From the NCBI RefSeq assembly GCF_002575655.3, contig NC_053037.3:207304243-207368242 (forward strand): 64,000 nucleotides of DNA, read 5' to 3'. The translations under genes were made by a program, and so were the position numbers. The notes below the pieces were generated by a model that was given only the letters and a program-made list of their open reading frames with translations, searched no databases and was not told the DNA's origin. Shown in pieces: positions 48,590 through 60,654 of this stretch. This stretch comes from Aegilops tauschii subsp. strangulata. Lineage: Eukaryota; Streptophyta; Magnoliopsida; Poales; Poaceae. Position 1 is the stretch's first letter. Each line of letters starts with the position of its first letter.

Positions 48590-49426
48590 GCTTGGGGAGG
48601 CAACGCAGTGGCTGTGGCCGCGGCAACGGCGAGCGGCGGCGATAGTTGTGTTCGATCGCGGGAGAGAGAGGGCGGCATAGGAGGGGTTGAGCACGGGAGA
48701 GAGTTAGAGGGGCCAGGGGTGTGCGTGGCGTCTCCAGGGACGTCCAGGCGGTCGAGGAGGCACACATGCAGGGTGGAGGTGGCCGGCGTGTGCACGCGCG
48801 CGGCGACCACACTCCCATGTCCTTCTGTCCAGGGAGGAAGACTACAGGGGGGCTGTGGTGGTGGGTTAGGCCAGAACAGGAGTTGGGCCGGCTCTGCTGT
48901 AGGCAAGTGCCAGGTAAGTCTTCTGTCTGTTTTTTGTTTTCTATTTTGCAAATTTGTTTTAATTTTGTTTTCAAACCAAATCACTTTTTTGAAATTATGA
49001 AAATAGTTATGGGCACTAAATGAGTTATTCCAGAGGCCGACAACTAATTTCAGAATATTTGGACCATTTAAAATATATATAGCATTTAAATGGCTCCAAT
49101 TCGAATACTTTGTGTTAATTCATAAATCCAGAATGGCCTAAAAATATTTGCATGATTTTTGGCATAGGTTTTCACCTTTATCAAAAATCATGAACATTTT
49201 CAAAGGGCATTTTGGGTTCATTGAAGATTATTTTAGGTTGAACCTATTTGATTTTATCTGGTGCTAGGGTTTGAACAATCCCCATTTCAACTCTCAAAGA
49301 AATTTAGACATGATTCATGGATGCTTGTGCAACTATTAGCAATCAAATTCTAGGGCTGTGATTACCTGGTCCGGGACCGTTTGCGCCTTTTGGCTCACAT
49401 ATATGATAGTGTCGCTAGCATCCATA
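48590..49426 (-). repeat. Inverted piece of the LTR array
   Basis: Read on the minus strand from 49426, it contains the tail of one unit, the unit border ggaccaggtaatcacagccc and the start of the next unit, ending at the equivalent of about 33830 in unit A. It does not carry the internal deletion, so it derives from a unit like A. Because it includes a unit border, it was copied after the tandem array began. It abuts unit D at 48589/48590 and mitochondrial-type DNA at 49426/49427. Confidence 0.8.
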
Positions 49427-52400
49427 CTAGTTTCTCTTGTTTATCACTTAATAAATAGTCTTATTTGTCCCAGGGAGCGAGGAGAGAAGATGACAGGTTG
49501 AGTAGAGAAAGGTGGGTCATTGTCCCAACGTAGTAGTATTTTTGTTTTGTTTTCAGCTGATCTATATCAAAATAATAGAATAAATAAAGGCAAAGGATTT
49601 GGTTCAGTCATCAAGTACAGATTTCCTTTACCCAGAGTTGGGAACTCTGAATAGTTGTTTGAATACCGACTGCCTTCCTTGCGCTTCAATTCCTCTTATC
49701 CAATCCAACTTCCCCTGGGAGCCAAGCAGAAAAGCAAGTCCTCTAGTTATGGATGCAGTACTCACCTCACTAAACTTAGGAAGAACTAATTCAAGTAGAA
49801 TTACAAATAGCGAGAAGTGGATGAAAAAGGGATCGAGCCTAGCTCGAAAACAGCTGCTCCTTCCCTCTTTCTTGCTTGCTTTACTCGGTATTCAGTGAAA
49901 GATTAGGCTTGGTAATTACAGTTACCAATGGTAAGGATTGGCACGTGAACTTTCCTTTTTATCGAGCTCGAAAAAGCAATGGGTGGGTTGGCTGTGAAAG
50001 GAGAGTAGAGTTTTTTAGTTTAGTAAGAAAAGTACTGGGTGAGGCTCCTCACATCCATAACATATTATCTGTACTCTTTTTCAAGCATGCCTCTTTTTAA
50101 TGACTCTCTTTTTCAACTTAATTGTGGCATTTCATTCTGTTATCGACTAATGGTTGACACTGGAGAAGCATTGAAGGCTCCTTCCATAGATTCCAAAGCC
50201 CTGTTTGCTATTATCAGAATATTCTGACTCCCTTGTTGTCTTATTGATCTGACCAACCGCAATAACAACATTGCCATTCGGGGTTACGCGAGTCGGAGTA
50301 TTAAATAAATGGAATATTCCAGCAGGAGCAACCGAACCATCTTCTCGTTGTCCTTCCATTCTCCTGACCAATAAAATAGCTCTTGGTCATAAGAATCCAG
50401 GCGGAGTTCGAAATCGGAGATAAGAATTGAATCGATTTCAGGCACTTCCCTCAAGCCGAAACCGGAACAGGAAACTTGTAACTTCTAGCCGAGAAGGATA
50501 AGAGAGGTTTGTCTTGCTTTGTCTTATAGTGATTGTGTGCCAGGGGTCAGCGAAGAGACGGGACGCTATTGTCCTGGACTACTTGGACTAGTCTACTAGG
50601 ACTCGGGGGAAGAGACTTGTTTGTGATAGGACGAGAGATCAAGTACAGTGTTCGGTTCAAACTAGGCAACCTCTTCGTTATAAGACCGAGAATAGTATAT
50701 GCCCCGTCTCACCACTAGCTAGGGCCACCAGCATTAGGAAACTAAGGAAGAGTCGTATGGCTAAGGAATTCAGGGTGATAGAGCTCTTGGGAAGAAGTCA
50801 GTATCTAGCTTTCTTTCATTGATATCACAATAACAAGCGAGGAAAGGACAGTCTTTCAAGAGAAGATAGGTCTGTTTTTCATTAAGGAATTGCGGCGAGT
50901 ATTGCTTGTTTCCCAGATCCGGTATCCGGACCTGTCGATAGATGGGATGGACCCACCCGTTTGACTCTTATGAATTGATAGTTAGATACTATTGCTAAAG
51001 GAAAGTAAAGATAGTGGTTTGTGTTGCAAAAAGCTAGTTCAAGGTCAGGCTCCGTCAAACAGAGTCGTCAAGAACGAAAAGCTGAAAGAATGATGTGTCA
51101 AACAGTGATTGCGCACAGAGGTTAGTTAAGTATAGGAACTATTGTCCCTAACGAGAAGTATGCTGCTGTCCCAATAAAAGGATAGTTGGACGGTATCGAT
51201 TGAGGGAATAGGGATAGGTGGTTAAACGCGATGCTGCGCCTAACTATATAGAACGGTGATCCATGAAGAGAAGTCGGCCAGCTATTAAGTCAGAGAAGTC
51301 ATCAACCTATTACTAGTGTCAGTTCTGTTAAGAGAAGTCATCAACCTATTACTAGTGTCAGTTCTCTTCTTCCTCTCTACCAATTGAAAGTAAGTATTGA
51401 TTTCGCCTAATAGGGACAAAGCAAAGTAGGGTGGTCAAGTATAGTATGCCTGGAGTTCGTAGTGCCCACTAGATATCATTGGCAAGTTATAGAAGTCTTT
51501 CTCTCTTCTGAGATATCATTGGTCAGTGCAGCGAGGGGCAACCATCATTTCTATTGCTCTGTAAAGAAAAGATAGGACAAGGGTCTTGCTCCACCCAATG
51601 GAGATAAAGCACGGGGATCCGTTAAGGGCGTATTGAATCGATAAGAAGCACTTGAATTCTAGTGGGCCCGGCTACCCAACACTAGCCCCGGATCATTTAT
51701 GTATTATCAATTGATAGTAGGTTTTAAGATAGCTTAGCCCTTGCTATGATTCAATTTGTATTGGAGAAGAGGGGCGCCAACCCTATGGGGAATGTAGCTA
51801 TGCTATACTTCTTCCTACTAGCTACGGTGCAGCACCTGTTCCTAGCTACGATGCAGCTCCTGTCCGCCCCTTGATTTATCACCGCTTTGGTCTTTTATTG
51901 GTCATTGATTTATAGACGGGAGGATAAGTACCCTGGCTCGACCCCAGATATCGATTTAGCATTCCATTATCGGATCTCCGAAACGGGAAACAAGAAAAGT
52001 AATCGAAATCGTGTGCCAGCGGGACATACGAAATTCACACTTTTTGACTCTCAATCCACAGGTGGAGATACCAGGGGTGGGTTTTCATGGCCTATAGTCT
52101 CCCCTGCCGACGAAGCACGAACTACTTGTTGAAATCGCGGATCCAAATCTTGCATTTCTCCTTTACTCGTCAAAGGCCTCGTATTGTTATTCCCATGATT
52201 CATGTGGGCTATCTGCTCTTTATTGTAGGGTCCTACTCCCACCTATCCTTAAAAAAACGATGTGAGTGGCTCATACTAATCAAATGTACAAGTAACTGAC
52301 CCTTATCAAGCTTTCCACACATAGTGTTTTGATCTAAGATTGCAATTCTTCCATGTTTCCGCAGTAGCATATTGTTCCATGGAGCTAGGGTCCAAAATAG

Positions 52401-54800
52401 GAATCAACAAGTGTTTCCACGACTCTACCGCCCGGCCAATCCTGTTCCACTAAATCCCCTCCCTTTTTCATGGCCACATATCTTTATGGCTAAGGAGTGG
52501 GAAATCTTTCTCCTGTTACACAAATCAAATGTTTCATTTCATCCGGGAAAAGCCACCTCTTTCTCCACAAACAATGTCTTTGTCATTTGATCCAGTTTTT
52601 ATCCGTTAGATAGGAACAGCTTTGCTAAATACTGAGAACTCTCGGATAGAGTATTAGAATGAAAAGACCATTAATTATATAAGGAAGAACCCAGGGTTCT
52701 AGCCCATTCCCATTCCTAAATCAATAATTTGTAGTGCTTTTGCCTTTCTTGCGTACTCCTGGTGAACCAGTTGCTAGCCATATGTTTAGGAGGCTATTTT
52801 CTCCTATTAAGTAAGATTCTTAAGCTTAATAAGCCCAAAGATCGAAAAGTACGGACCATTTTGAAATAAAACCGGACCATTTGTAAATCAAAATAGAACA
52901 AGAAATCTAGCTACTCTCTTCTCTGTCTCCTTCAAAAAAAGAAAGCTAAGGCAATTGGTGTTGAATAAACAAAACCACACCGAACCAGTCAGGAGTTTTC
53001 AGAGATTATGGCCAGCGTCACATGACACCACTTCATTGTATGCAACACGAGGAACCGATCAAGAAAGACGAAGCAGACATGCACAAGTTCAAGAGCGAGG
53101 TCAGACAAGCATGTATCAGAACAGCAACGTGATCAAGGCTGCAGCTGCTGCTGCGAGGACTAACGTCACAAGGGAAATCCGGCAGGAACTGAAGGCCACT
53201 GATCCCGACCGATCGCGCGGCACGGACGTCGAAAGCTCCTCCATAGTCGACGGGGGCACTTCACTTGTCCTGGGGCGGCAGCAGCACGGACATGCACAAC
53301 TGATTTCAATTAGTACACACGAAGTATGATCAACGATTCCGCAAAGATATTAATTCCAGTGTAGTGTTCAAACGATCAAATGGATGAGATGATCAACGAT
53401 TGCTCAGATTAAAAAACTAGAAGGTACAGTTACAACTTAACAGATCAGTGCACTCAAAGTTTGAGAAGACTATATATATAGCATCCGCATCACTAGGACA
53501 CTCGATACTGTAATTAGTAGGCAGTTACAAGTTAATAGAACAGATGCTGCGAGTAGAAGAATTGAATCAATAATCAGTTTTATCATACAATCAAGTTTGA
53601 ATCTGTATTCCTATAGCCCTATAGCAGCATATAACAAGAAATGGAGAGAACACCGCAAGTGAAAATAAAAAAATTCCGTTTTGTTGTGGGCAGATGAGCA
53701 GGGATCATATGGTGCGAAAGCCGAAATGGCCAAGAGTCTCTGAATGGCATTAGTGGCCGCAGATTCACCGAATTACTAGACAAGCAGAAAAACGTTTACT
53801 TGGAGACATTTTAGGCGTGGGAGGTGAGTCAGGTGTGAAATGCATCTCAGGAAGCGACTTGAGCCCTGTTTCAAATGGGGGGAAACAAATAAATGAAAAA
53901 ATAAAATTGGTACATTCAAAAGAACTGCTCAACTGATCAGTAATCATGACTAACCATAGCAAAAAAGCACAGTAATAATATCCCTAATATAGAGTAGCAT
54001 CCAGAGCTCGCTGGTAATCCGCATCTACCACCAACCATCACCAATGTAGCTTCACAAGGACTCACAAGAACAAGGATAGGAGCGCATAAACTTATTTTGT
54101 AACTTGTTCGGTGATCAAGAACACGCGCATAGGGAGCACAAGAATCGATCGAAGCATATACTCACCATCAAGAAGGGACAAGTTTCTCCCCCCGGCCCTA
54201 CTCCCCAACCAACCCACCGAACTAACTCCATACGTTCATCATCATTCATTGCGTACCGTGCATTTTTCCTCTTCCTTCCATACTGTGCACGAGGCCATTG
54301 GCTACTCAATTTATTTTCTTTTGCTGCTTCTCTATTCTACATAGACCCGGCAATCTCCCTCCGACAAAAGCATACTTTTTGAGTACTCTAAAGAAATATA
54401 GCCCATTGGGCCGGCTTTAGGATTATGCTTACTCCTACTGTGGAGAAAACCAGAGGAGTCCGACTACCATTTCTTCGTATGAAGTACGTACTTGTTCTTC
54501 ACCGTGCAAGCTCTACAGGTTTCGGAATCCGAGGCCTTCAAGTTCAACCGTAGACATAGAAGCAAACCGGTACTTAAGCATCGAGCGAATGAGAGACGAG
54601 TGAGACGCCTTTAGCTCCTAGAATGCCTTCTTCAACTTTGCTATACGCAATTCGTGCGCCAAATAGAACTGCTAGACTACGTCGAGTTGTGACCACTCAT
54701 GCCTCTAAAGAGCGAGGCAAAGGGTAACACTAGGGCGGAGCTCCACCTTTTGTTCTTCCAGCTCGGACTCCTAAACTAGAAACTATATAAGAGGCACGAG
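49427..54800. other. Mitochondrial-type spacer, no gene recognised
   Basis: Frames of up to 124 codons occur (for example 49599-49898, 50147-50371 minus, 52955-53329) but match no mitochondrial gene I know. The frame at 52955-53329 is Ala-, Arg- and Gln-rich and its surroundings (53000-54300) differ in style, so they may be nuclear-derived. No tRNA-like structure is apparent. Confidence 0.45.
51292..51365. repeat. 35-base direct repeat in mitochondrial spacer
   Basis: The segment starting agagaagtcatcaacctatt is present at 51292-51326 and again, unchanged, at 51331-51365, separated by gtta. Confidence 0.9.
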
Positions 54801-54809
54801 ATGATCAGG

Positions 54810-54940
54810 TGTGTGCACTAAAGCTCGACATGATGAAAGCTTATGAGAACTTCACTGCTATAGCTGATACGGGATCTAATGACTTATTTCTTAAAATAGG
54901 GTTTTGTGACTACCGAAAGTTTCTCTTTTCATGACACAGG
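54810..54940 (+). pseudogene. LINE reverse transcriptase core fragment
   Basis: The frame reads ALKLDMMKAYENF and ends DLFLKIGFCDYRKF before a stop. It corresponds to the LINE (L1-type) motif LKLDMxKAYDRVEW followed by LKLGF, in which the catalytic Asp of the first RT motif is kept and the second half is altered. In an intact LINE this block lies between the parts found downstream at 55030-55270 and 55280-55406. Confidence 0.6.
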
Positions 54941-55029
54941 GGGGGTCTCTGTGGCCCTAGTTTCTTTGGCCCATTTGAAATGAGCTACGAATAGGTCCTA
55001 CTTCAGACAATCCTTCGTTGTCCCTTCAG

Positions 55030-55410
55030 AGGAGATGAGTGGGATGACGAATGAGTTCTTTAAACATCTCTATACTGCTGAAGGTACTGAAAGAATGGAG
55101 GATGTTCGTTCTGTTGACAGTTCCTCGGAAAGTATCTCAGGCAATGAATGAGCAATTGACTGCGCCCTTTACTGGTTCTGAAGTGTGACCTTTTTAAGAT
55201 GTACCCTGAAAGGCCCCTGGCCCGGACGGCTATCCAGCCCACTTTTTTTCAGCGAAGGTGGGATTTCTATGGTGATGAGGTTAGTGACTTCAGTTACCTT
55301 CTTGGTTCTTTTCAATGGGGAGCGTCTTGAGGAATTCAAACCTTCTCAGGGACTACGCCAGGGAGATCCAATCTCTCCGTACTTATTCTTGTTAGCAGCA
55401 GTTTAGGTAT
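55030..55410 (+). pseudogene. LINE reverse transcriptase fragment, rearranged
   Basis: In shifting frames I read NEFFKHLYTAEG, then [18 protein letters not shown], then a [13 protein letters not shown] block, and finally [20 protein letters not shown], all in LINE order. The LDMxKAY block expected before the last part is missing here and present upstream at 54810. Stops and shifts make it non-functional. The [13 protein letters not shown] motif is the clearest non-LTR reverse transcriptase signature in the window. Confidence 0.75.
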
Positions 55411-56369
55411 TCGAAATAGCGAAATACATAAATTATCTATCTCAAGTACGTCTCGTACTTATCTTGAGCCATCAGTCAGATTGAATGCAGCGCCCTGCCG
55501 GCAGCTCCTGACCTCTGTTCCTATGGGGGAAAGAAGGTGTGGCTTTGGACTCCAAACTCTTCCATGACGCCCTTCTTCTTATAGCGTGGGTAAGTGATCA
55601 ATACAGAAAAAAATCACACCCATTGGATCCATCCTGATATGATTGGGTGATTTGCACGTTCCCTTAAGAACAAGCACACACACACACTAAATCCTGAAAA
55701 GAAAGATAGATGCTCATCTTCACACTGATAGCAGCAGGCTCACTACGTACGTTGTCCAACCCACCTCGTAAGACATCTTTCCTCGGATAGCCAAGCGAAA
55801 GAGGAGGTCTCAAGCGTGCAAAAACACATGTATGAGCAGGAAAAGATGTGCAATCAAGCTCAGAGACTGCAGATAACGGATCTCTCAGGCACTGGTTTCC
55901 CTCAGTTCAGGAAGGGAAGCGAGCTTTCAAGGGTCCCAGGATAAAAAAGGTAATTAATATGTCTCCGACCGAAGTGATAGATAAAGGCTTTACCCATTGG
56001 CAAGGAACGCTTGGAGGAGTGAAACAACGATTCCGCCTAGCGTAGGACACGTATATTTGATCCAATCTAGCAAGCGTAGCCAGCCCCACCCACGGGTGAA
56101 ATTGTACAGCTCCCTATCTCGTTGAAAGCCCCTTTGCTTACGGAAGAGAGGAGTTGGATGCCGTGGTGGGAAAGCTCCCGTTTCAACTTTGCTTCTTGTA
56201 AGCTTCGGTATAAATAGCTCACTTGCGGGATCTATTCTCATTCTATGGGAACAGCTTTCATTTCTATCTTTTGGCTTAAAGTGGTGAACAAATCCTTTCT
56301 CTTCACTTTTTGTGTTCCGCATGGCTCCGGTCAAGATGTGACTCATCCTGTATATACATAATTAGGAGA
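55411..56369. other. Mitochondrial-type spacer
   Basis: No gene was recognised. A short ac microsatellite lies near 55675-55688. A 118-codon minus-strand frame (55990-56346) resembles no known family. Confidence 0.45.
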
Positions 56370-56545
56370 CCTCTCACGAACTTGTTAAAGAAAGGAGTAC
56401 CATTTGTGTGGACAAGCCAAAGCAATCCTTTGATGTTCTCAAGCAAGCTTTAATTGAGGCCCCTGTGTTGGTTCTCCCTGATTTCAGTAAAAGATTTGTG
56501 CTAGAGACAGATGCCTGTGGGCATTGGAGCTGTGATAAGGGGTAG
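56370..56545 (+). pseudogene. Gypsy reverse transcriptase/RNase H junction fragment
   Basis: The frame reads PLTNLLKKGVPFVWT, then shifts to FDVLKQALIEAPVLVLPDFS and FVLETDACG, the end of reverse transcriptase and the start of RNase H in Gypsy pol. The first RNase H Asp (ETDA) is kept. Only about 175 bases remain. Confidence 0.7.
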
Positions 56546-57179
56546 AAGTATTCGTGTGGGGTGGGTTTCGAAGGGAAGGTTGCACAATAGATCGGAGATC
56601 CTTTGAGGAAGACTGAAATGACTATACTTATAGAATGGTCCATATCGAACAGATACGATACTGGTTTACACAGAGAATATCGCCTAGCTCTAAAACGGCA
56701 GCACCTGAGTGCAACTTCGAGTAAGAAAGAACGACCTTCTGCTACCTTTTTACCAGGGCATTGTTTTAACAACTTTAGCTGATTGATCTACGAATGGAGG
56801 GATTCAAGCTTATTTTTGTTAACCGAGATGCAAACGACTAACAAACTGGATTCGAAGCCACCTGTCGTAATAGTACCTGCGGGTTCTTTCTGTGGAGCCT
56901 TCAAATGCAATAGCTAGCTGCCTAATGGCCAATGCCACAGGCAAATCTCCATTTTCCAACTTATACAACTCTTTGGGGTCCAAAGATACTCGCCATTGCA
57001 ACTTAATAAATAGGACCGGTGGGATCGCCTTCAACAGATATATCGGTTTCACTGCTTTCGTACCCTTTGTTTTGGTCAGGTGGATGACCCGCAGACCGTA
57101 GATAAGATGGATACCCACGTACTGCCTTCAATGAAGAGAGTTTTACCAAGGACCCTTAGACAGATAGGGGGACAGACAA
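56546..57179. other. Mitochondrial-type spacer
   Basis: A 99-codon minus-strand frame (56819-57118) has no recognisable domain. Nothing else stands out. Confidence 0.4.
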
Positions 57180-57385
57180 GAGGTATGCAACCTGCTGAAT
57201 ATTGTCACCGAATCGCTCACTGACAAATACTTGGGGCTCCCCTCCCTGGTAGGAGTGGATAGGAGCGACTGCTTCCAACACTTAATTGAGAGAGTTTGCA
57301 CTCGGATTAATGGCTGCAAAGAGGAAGGGCTAATTGGCTCCGCCATGGAGACCGAAATACGAGCTTCTTTCATCACATCATTTTG
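57180..57385 (+). pseudogene. LINE C-terminal fragment
   Basis: The frame reads TESLTDKYLGLPSLVGVDRS, then a RINGCKEEGL stretch, which corresponds to the KYLGLP...RINGWKEK region downstream of the reverse transcriptase in plant LINEs. It lies upstream of a fragment from the front of such a reverse transcriptase, so order is reversed relative to an intact element. Confidence 0.65.
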
Positions 57386-57622
57386 CAACAGAGAAAAAAG
57401 AAGAACATAATAAAGTTTCTGAATGACTCAAACGGCAACATGATCGAAGGTAATGACCAGTTAGCATCTCTGATACAGGGTTACTTTGAGGGACTGTTCA
57501 CCTCAGAAGTCCTAGCTCCCGACCCTGGGCTACTGGGGAAAGTAAACAGGCGAGTAACTGAAGAAATGAACGCAAGCCTCTTGGCTCCGTTCACGACAGA
57601 TGAAGTAAAGGCAGCACTCTGA
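57386..57622 (+). pseudogene. LINE fragment from before the reverse transcriptase core
   Basis: A 79-codon frame reads KKNIIKFLNDSNGNMIEG, LIQGYFEGLFTSEV, then VTEEMNASLLAPFTTDEVKAAL, the plant LINE region immediately before the KAPGPDG block. It stops just where that block would begin. Confidence 0.75.
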
Positions 57623-57689
57623 ATTCAATCGAGAGTTAGGTACAGTAATCTTCAGATATGACAATACCTCCCCCAAAGCATTGTCAAGT

Positions 57690-59606
57690 GTTGGAATTAG
57701 GGCACCAACCACGAATAGGAGCTGTATAGAACTCCAGAAAGAGACCTTTGATGAAGTCGGCATCCTCCCAAGTGGCATTTGCTTGATCCAAACTAGCCCA
57801 CTTCCTTGGTTGCTGAAAAACCATGCAACGCAAGTAATTTTCCACACACTGATTCACACGTTCTGTCTGGCCATCTGATTGTGGGTGATAGGCAGAGCTA
57901 AACCTCAATTTCACTTGCAGTGCTTTGAAGAAGGCTTGCCACATGTTACTTGTGAATATCCAGTTTCTATCAGAGACTATTGACTTTGGCAATCCATTCC
58001 ACTTAAAAACATTATCCATGAAAGCATGAGAGACTGATTGTACTGTATAAGGGTGAGCAAGGGGAATGAAATGAGAATATTTAGTGAACCTGTCCACCAC
58101 CAACAATATGACTTCTTTGCCCAATGATTTGGGAAGACCCTCAAAGAAATCCAGGGAGATGTCAGTCCAAGCAGAAGTAGGTAATGGCAGTGGATCTAGG
58201 AGACCAGGGTAGTGGCAATGCTCTCCCTTGACTCTTTGGCAAACTGCACACTCATGTAGAAAAGTTTCAATCTCCTGGCCTGGCGCCAATAAAATCGCTC
58301 TTTTACCCTTTGATAAGTAGCCACAATGCCTGAATGGCCTCCTATGGGAGAGTTGTGAAGTGAATCAATGATTTGGTGTTTAAGAACAACATCTGATCCC
58401 ACATATATTCTTCCTTTATATCTCAAAATGCCAGAATGAAGAGTATAAGGGGGTGCTGCATTGGCTGATACAGTGAGCTTCTCAAGCAGAGATTTGGAGT
58501 GATCATCATTAGTGTAGCTGGTTTCTACAGTTGAATTCCAAGCAGGAGTAACTGCAGTGACTGCCATCATAAGAGAATCTCTTCTGCTCAAAGCATCTGC
58601 AACCTTGTTTTATTTATTTATTCAATCTTGTAATTGAATTCAAGCAATTTTCACATAAGCTTGTGCTGGATGCCCTCAGAGACTTTTTGTTCTGTGATGT
58701 ATTTAAGGCTCTGTTGATCAGTTTTGATCAAAAAAAGAATTGGGAACCAAGAAAGTAGTGGCGCCATCTCTTCAAGGATTCCAAAATAGCTAAAGCTTCT
58801 CCTTATCATAAGTTGACATAGCTGCATTTCTGGGTCCAAGGGTTTTACTGAAATAAGCAATTGGTCTGCCTTGTTGCATGAGGACAGAACCAATACCTTG
58901 ACCTGATGCATCTGTTTAAAAAGTAAATGGTAGGGTCAAATCAGGCAAAGCCATAACAGGAGCAGTGACCAGACAATTCTTCAATGTTGTGAAGGCCTCA
59001 ATTTGAGCATCTGACCACTGGAATGAATCTTTTTTTAGACAGTCATGAAGTGGCCTAGAATTGATCCCATAATTCTTGACAAATCTTCTTTTTCTGCAGC
59101 CATACCAAGAAAACTCCTCAACTGAGTGATAGTCTTAGGTGCTGGCCATTCTTTGATGGAAACTATTTTGTGGGGGTCTGTAGATAGACCCTATCCTTAG
59201 ATAACATGCCCTAAATACTCCACTTGAGGGACAGGAAAACTGCATTTGCTAATCTTAGCATATAGTTTTTATGACCTTAGAATGTCCAGGACTAACTTTA
59301 GATGCTTGAGATGAGCTTGTTTGGTCTTGCTATATATCAGAATATCATCAAAGAATACCAAAAGGTATTTCCGGAGCAAAAACATGATTCATTAAAGATT
59401 GGAAGGTAGCAGGTGCATTAGTGAGTCCAAATGGCATCACTAAGTATTCATAATGACAAAAATATGTCCTAAAATTTATGAATGTCTTCTCTTCTCATTC
59501 TTATATGATGATAACCTGATCTCAAATCAAGTTTGGAAAACAGTTGTGCACCATGTAGCTCATCTAATAGATCCTCAATGACAGGAATATTGAATTGATT
59601 TTCTGC
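57690..59606 (-). pseudogene. Decayed chromovirus pol: reverse transcriptase, RNase H, integrase
   Basis: From 59606 downwards the minus strand reads [20 protein letters not shown] (reverse transcriptase), a degraded catalytic block near 59340 ([10 protein letters not shown]), RNase H (DASGQGIGSVLMQ, with a stop just before it) and a zinc-binding and integrase core at 58289-57760. The integrase keeps Asp (LDFFEGLP), Asp (VSDRNWIF) and Glu (QTERVNQ). After RKWAS the frame jumps to ATWEDADFIKGLF, the tail of a chromodomain, so about 250 residues are deleted. Stops and frame changes occur throughout. Chromodomain style suggests a chromovirus distinct from the 14-kb element. Confidence 0.8.
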
Positions 59607-60654
59607 ACTTAACCCGAAAGCAAGTTTGAAAGCAAGACCTGCTCTGTGAAGTGATGGAAGTAGTGAAGGTTTAGGCTTCGGATCTGTGAAGTTCAGGTTT
59701 TGGAGTAGAGGTCAGAGGCTAGTGCGGGTAGCCCTGTCGGAAACTAGAAAGAAGAGGCTGATGCACCTGCCCGGCGGTGGGTGGGTTCAGCTCGATCAAC
59801 TAGGATAGGAGTTTTTTCTCTATCTTGCTCCATGGTGTTCAAGCAGTGCGTCCAGAAAGCTGTGATTCATGGGAGGGAGCAGCTTCAATAGCTTTGGCTG
59901 TGAAAACTCTTGGTCTTGGAGCATCAGTGTCATCAGTTCACCCAAGATCCGCAGGACAAATAACTACTAGGTTTGTGCCAGAAAAGCGTCTTGCGTGACG
60001 GGGAAAGAGTGGAAAAAGAAAGAGATTCATCAGCTATGGAATCTGACAGGTATCGGTATTGAACACAGGGGGCTGTTCACAAAGCATCCCATGGATGGTA
60101 ATGGTGCTTCCCCAGCTGCTGTTCCTACTCCTTTGGCTGGTGCCAAATCAGGTGACTTTGAAGTTGAAGCTTGCCCGCAGAACGATGTAACCATGCTGGT
60201 AGTACTATGATTGCCTTAGAGCGCAGATGTCTCTGTCCCTAGGAACGTGATGCTTTGGTGCGAGGTGAAACACAAGCAGGAGATCGAGAAAAGAAATCAT
60301 ACGGATTGCAACCTACAGATGAAGAATCTGCTTTATTGTTCCCACCATCTATATCAGATGTTTAATAAGAATAGGAATCGAATAAGCTGCTGATTGACTG
60401 AGGAAGCATTTGAAAAGAAAGGAAGGGTGATGCTTGTTAAACAAAGCTGCGTGTGGGGCCGCCACGTATAGCTGTAGTTTCTGCTGTAGCATCGGTTATT
60501 TCCGTTATTGCTGTAGTAGCATCGGTTATTGCTCAGGTTACGAATGACCCAATCTATCTATGGCAACCACCCCTACTTTTAGTAGATGGAGATGCGCACC
60601 TAGAAAAGACGGATGAAAGAGAACCTGCCCTTCTGACTTCTTCTCTTGTCTGTC
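59607..60654. other. Mitochondrial-type spacer
   Basis: Frames at 59995-60210 and 60453-60695 match nothing up to the Copia boundary. A tagcatcggttatt word is repeated near 60489 and 60527. Confidence 0.4.

Noticed and set aside
52955..53329. A 124-codon frame in the mitochondrial-type part
   Set aside because: The composition is low in complexity and no domain is recognisable; it may be nuclear-derived spacer, but a gene call is not justified.
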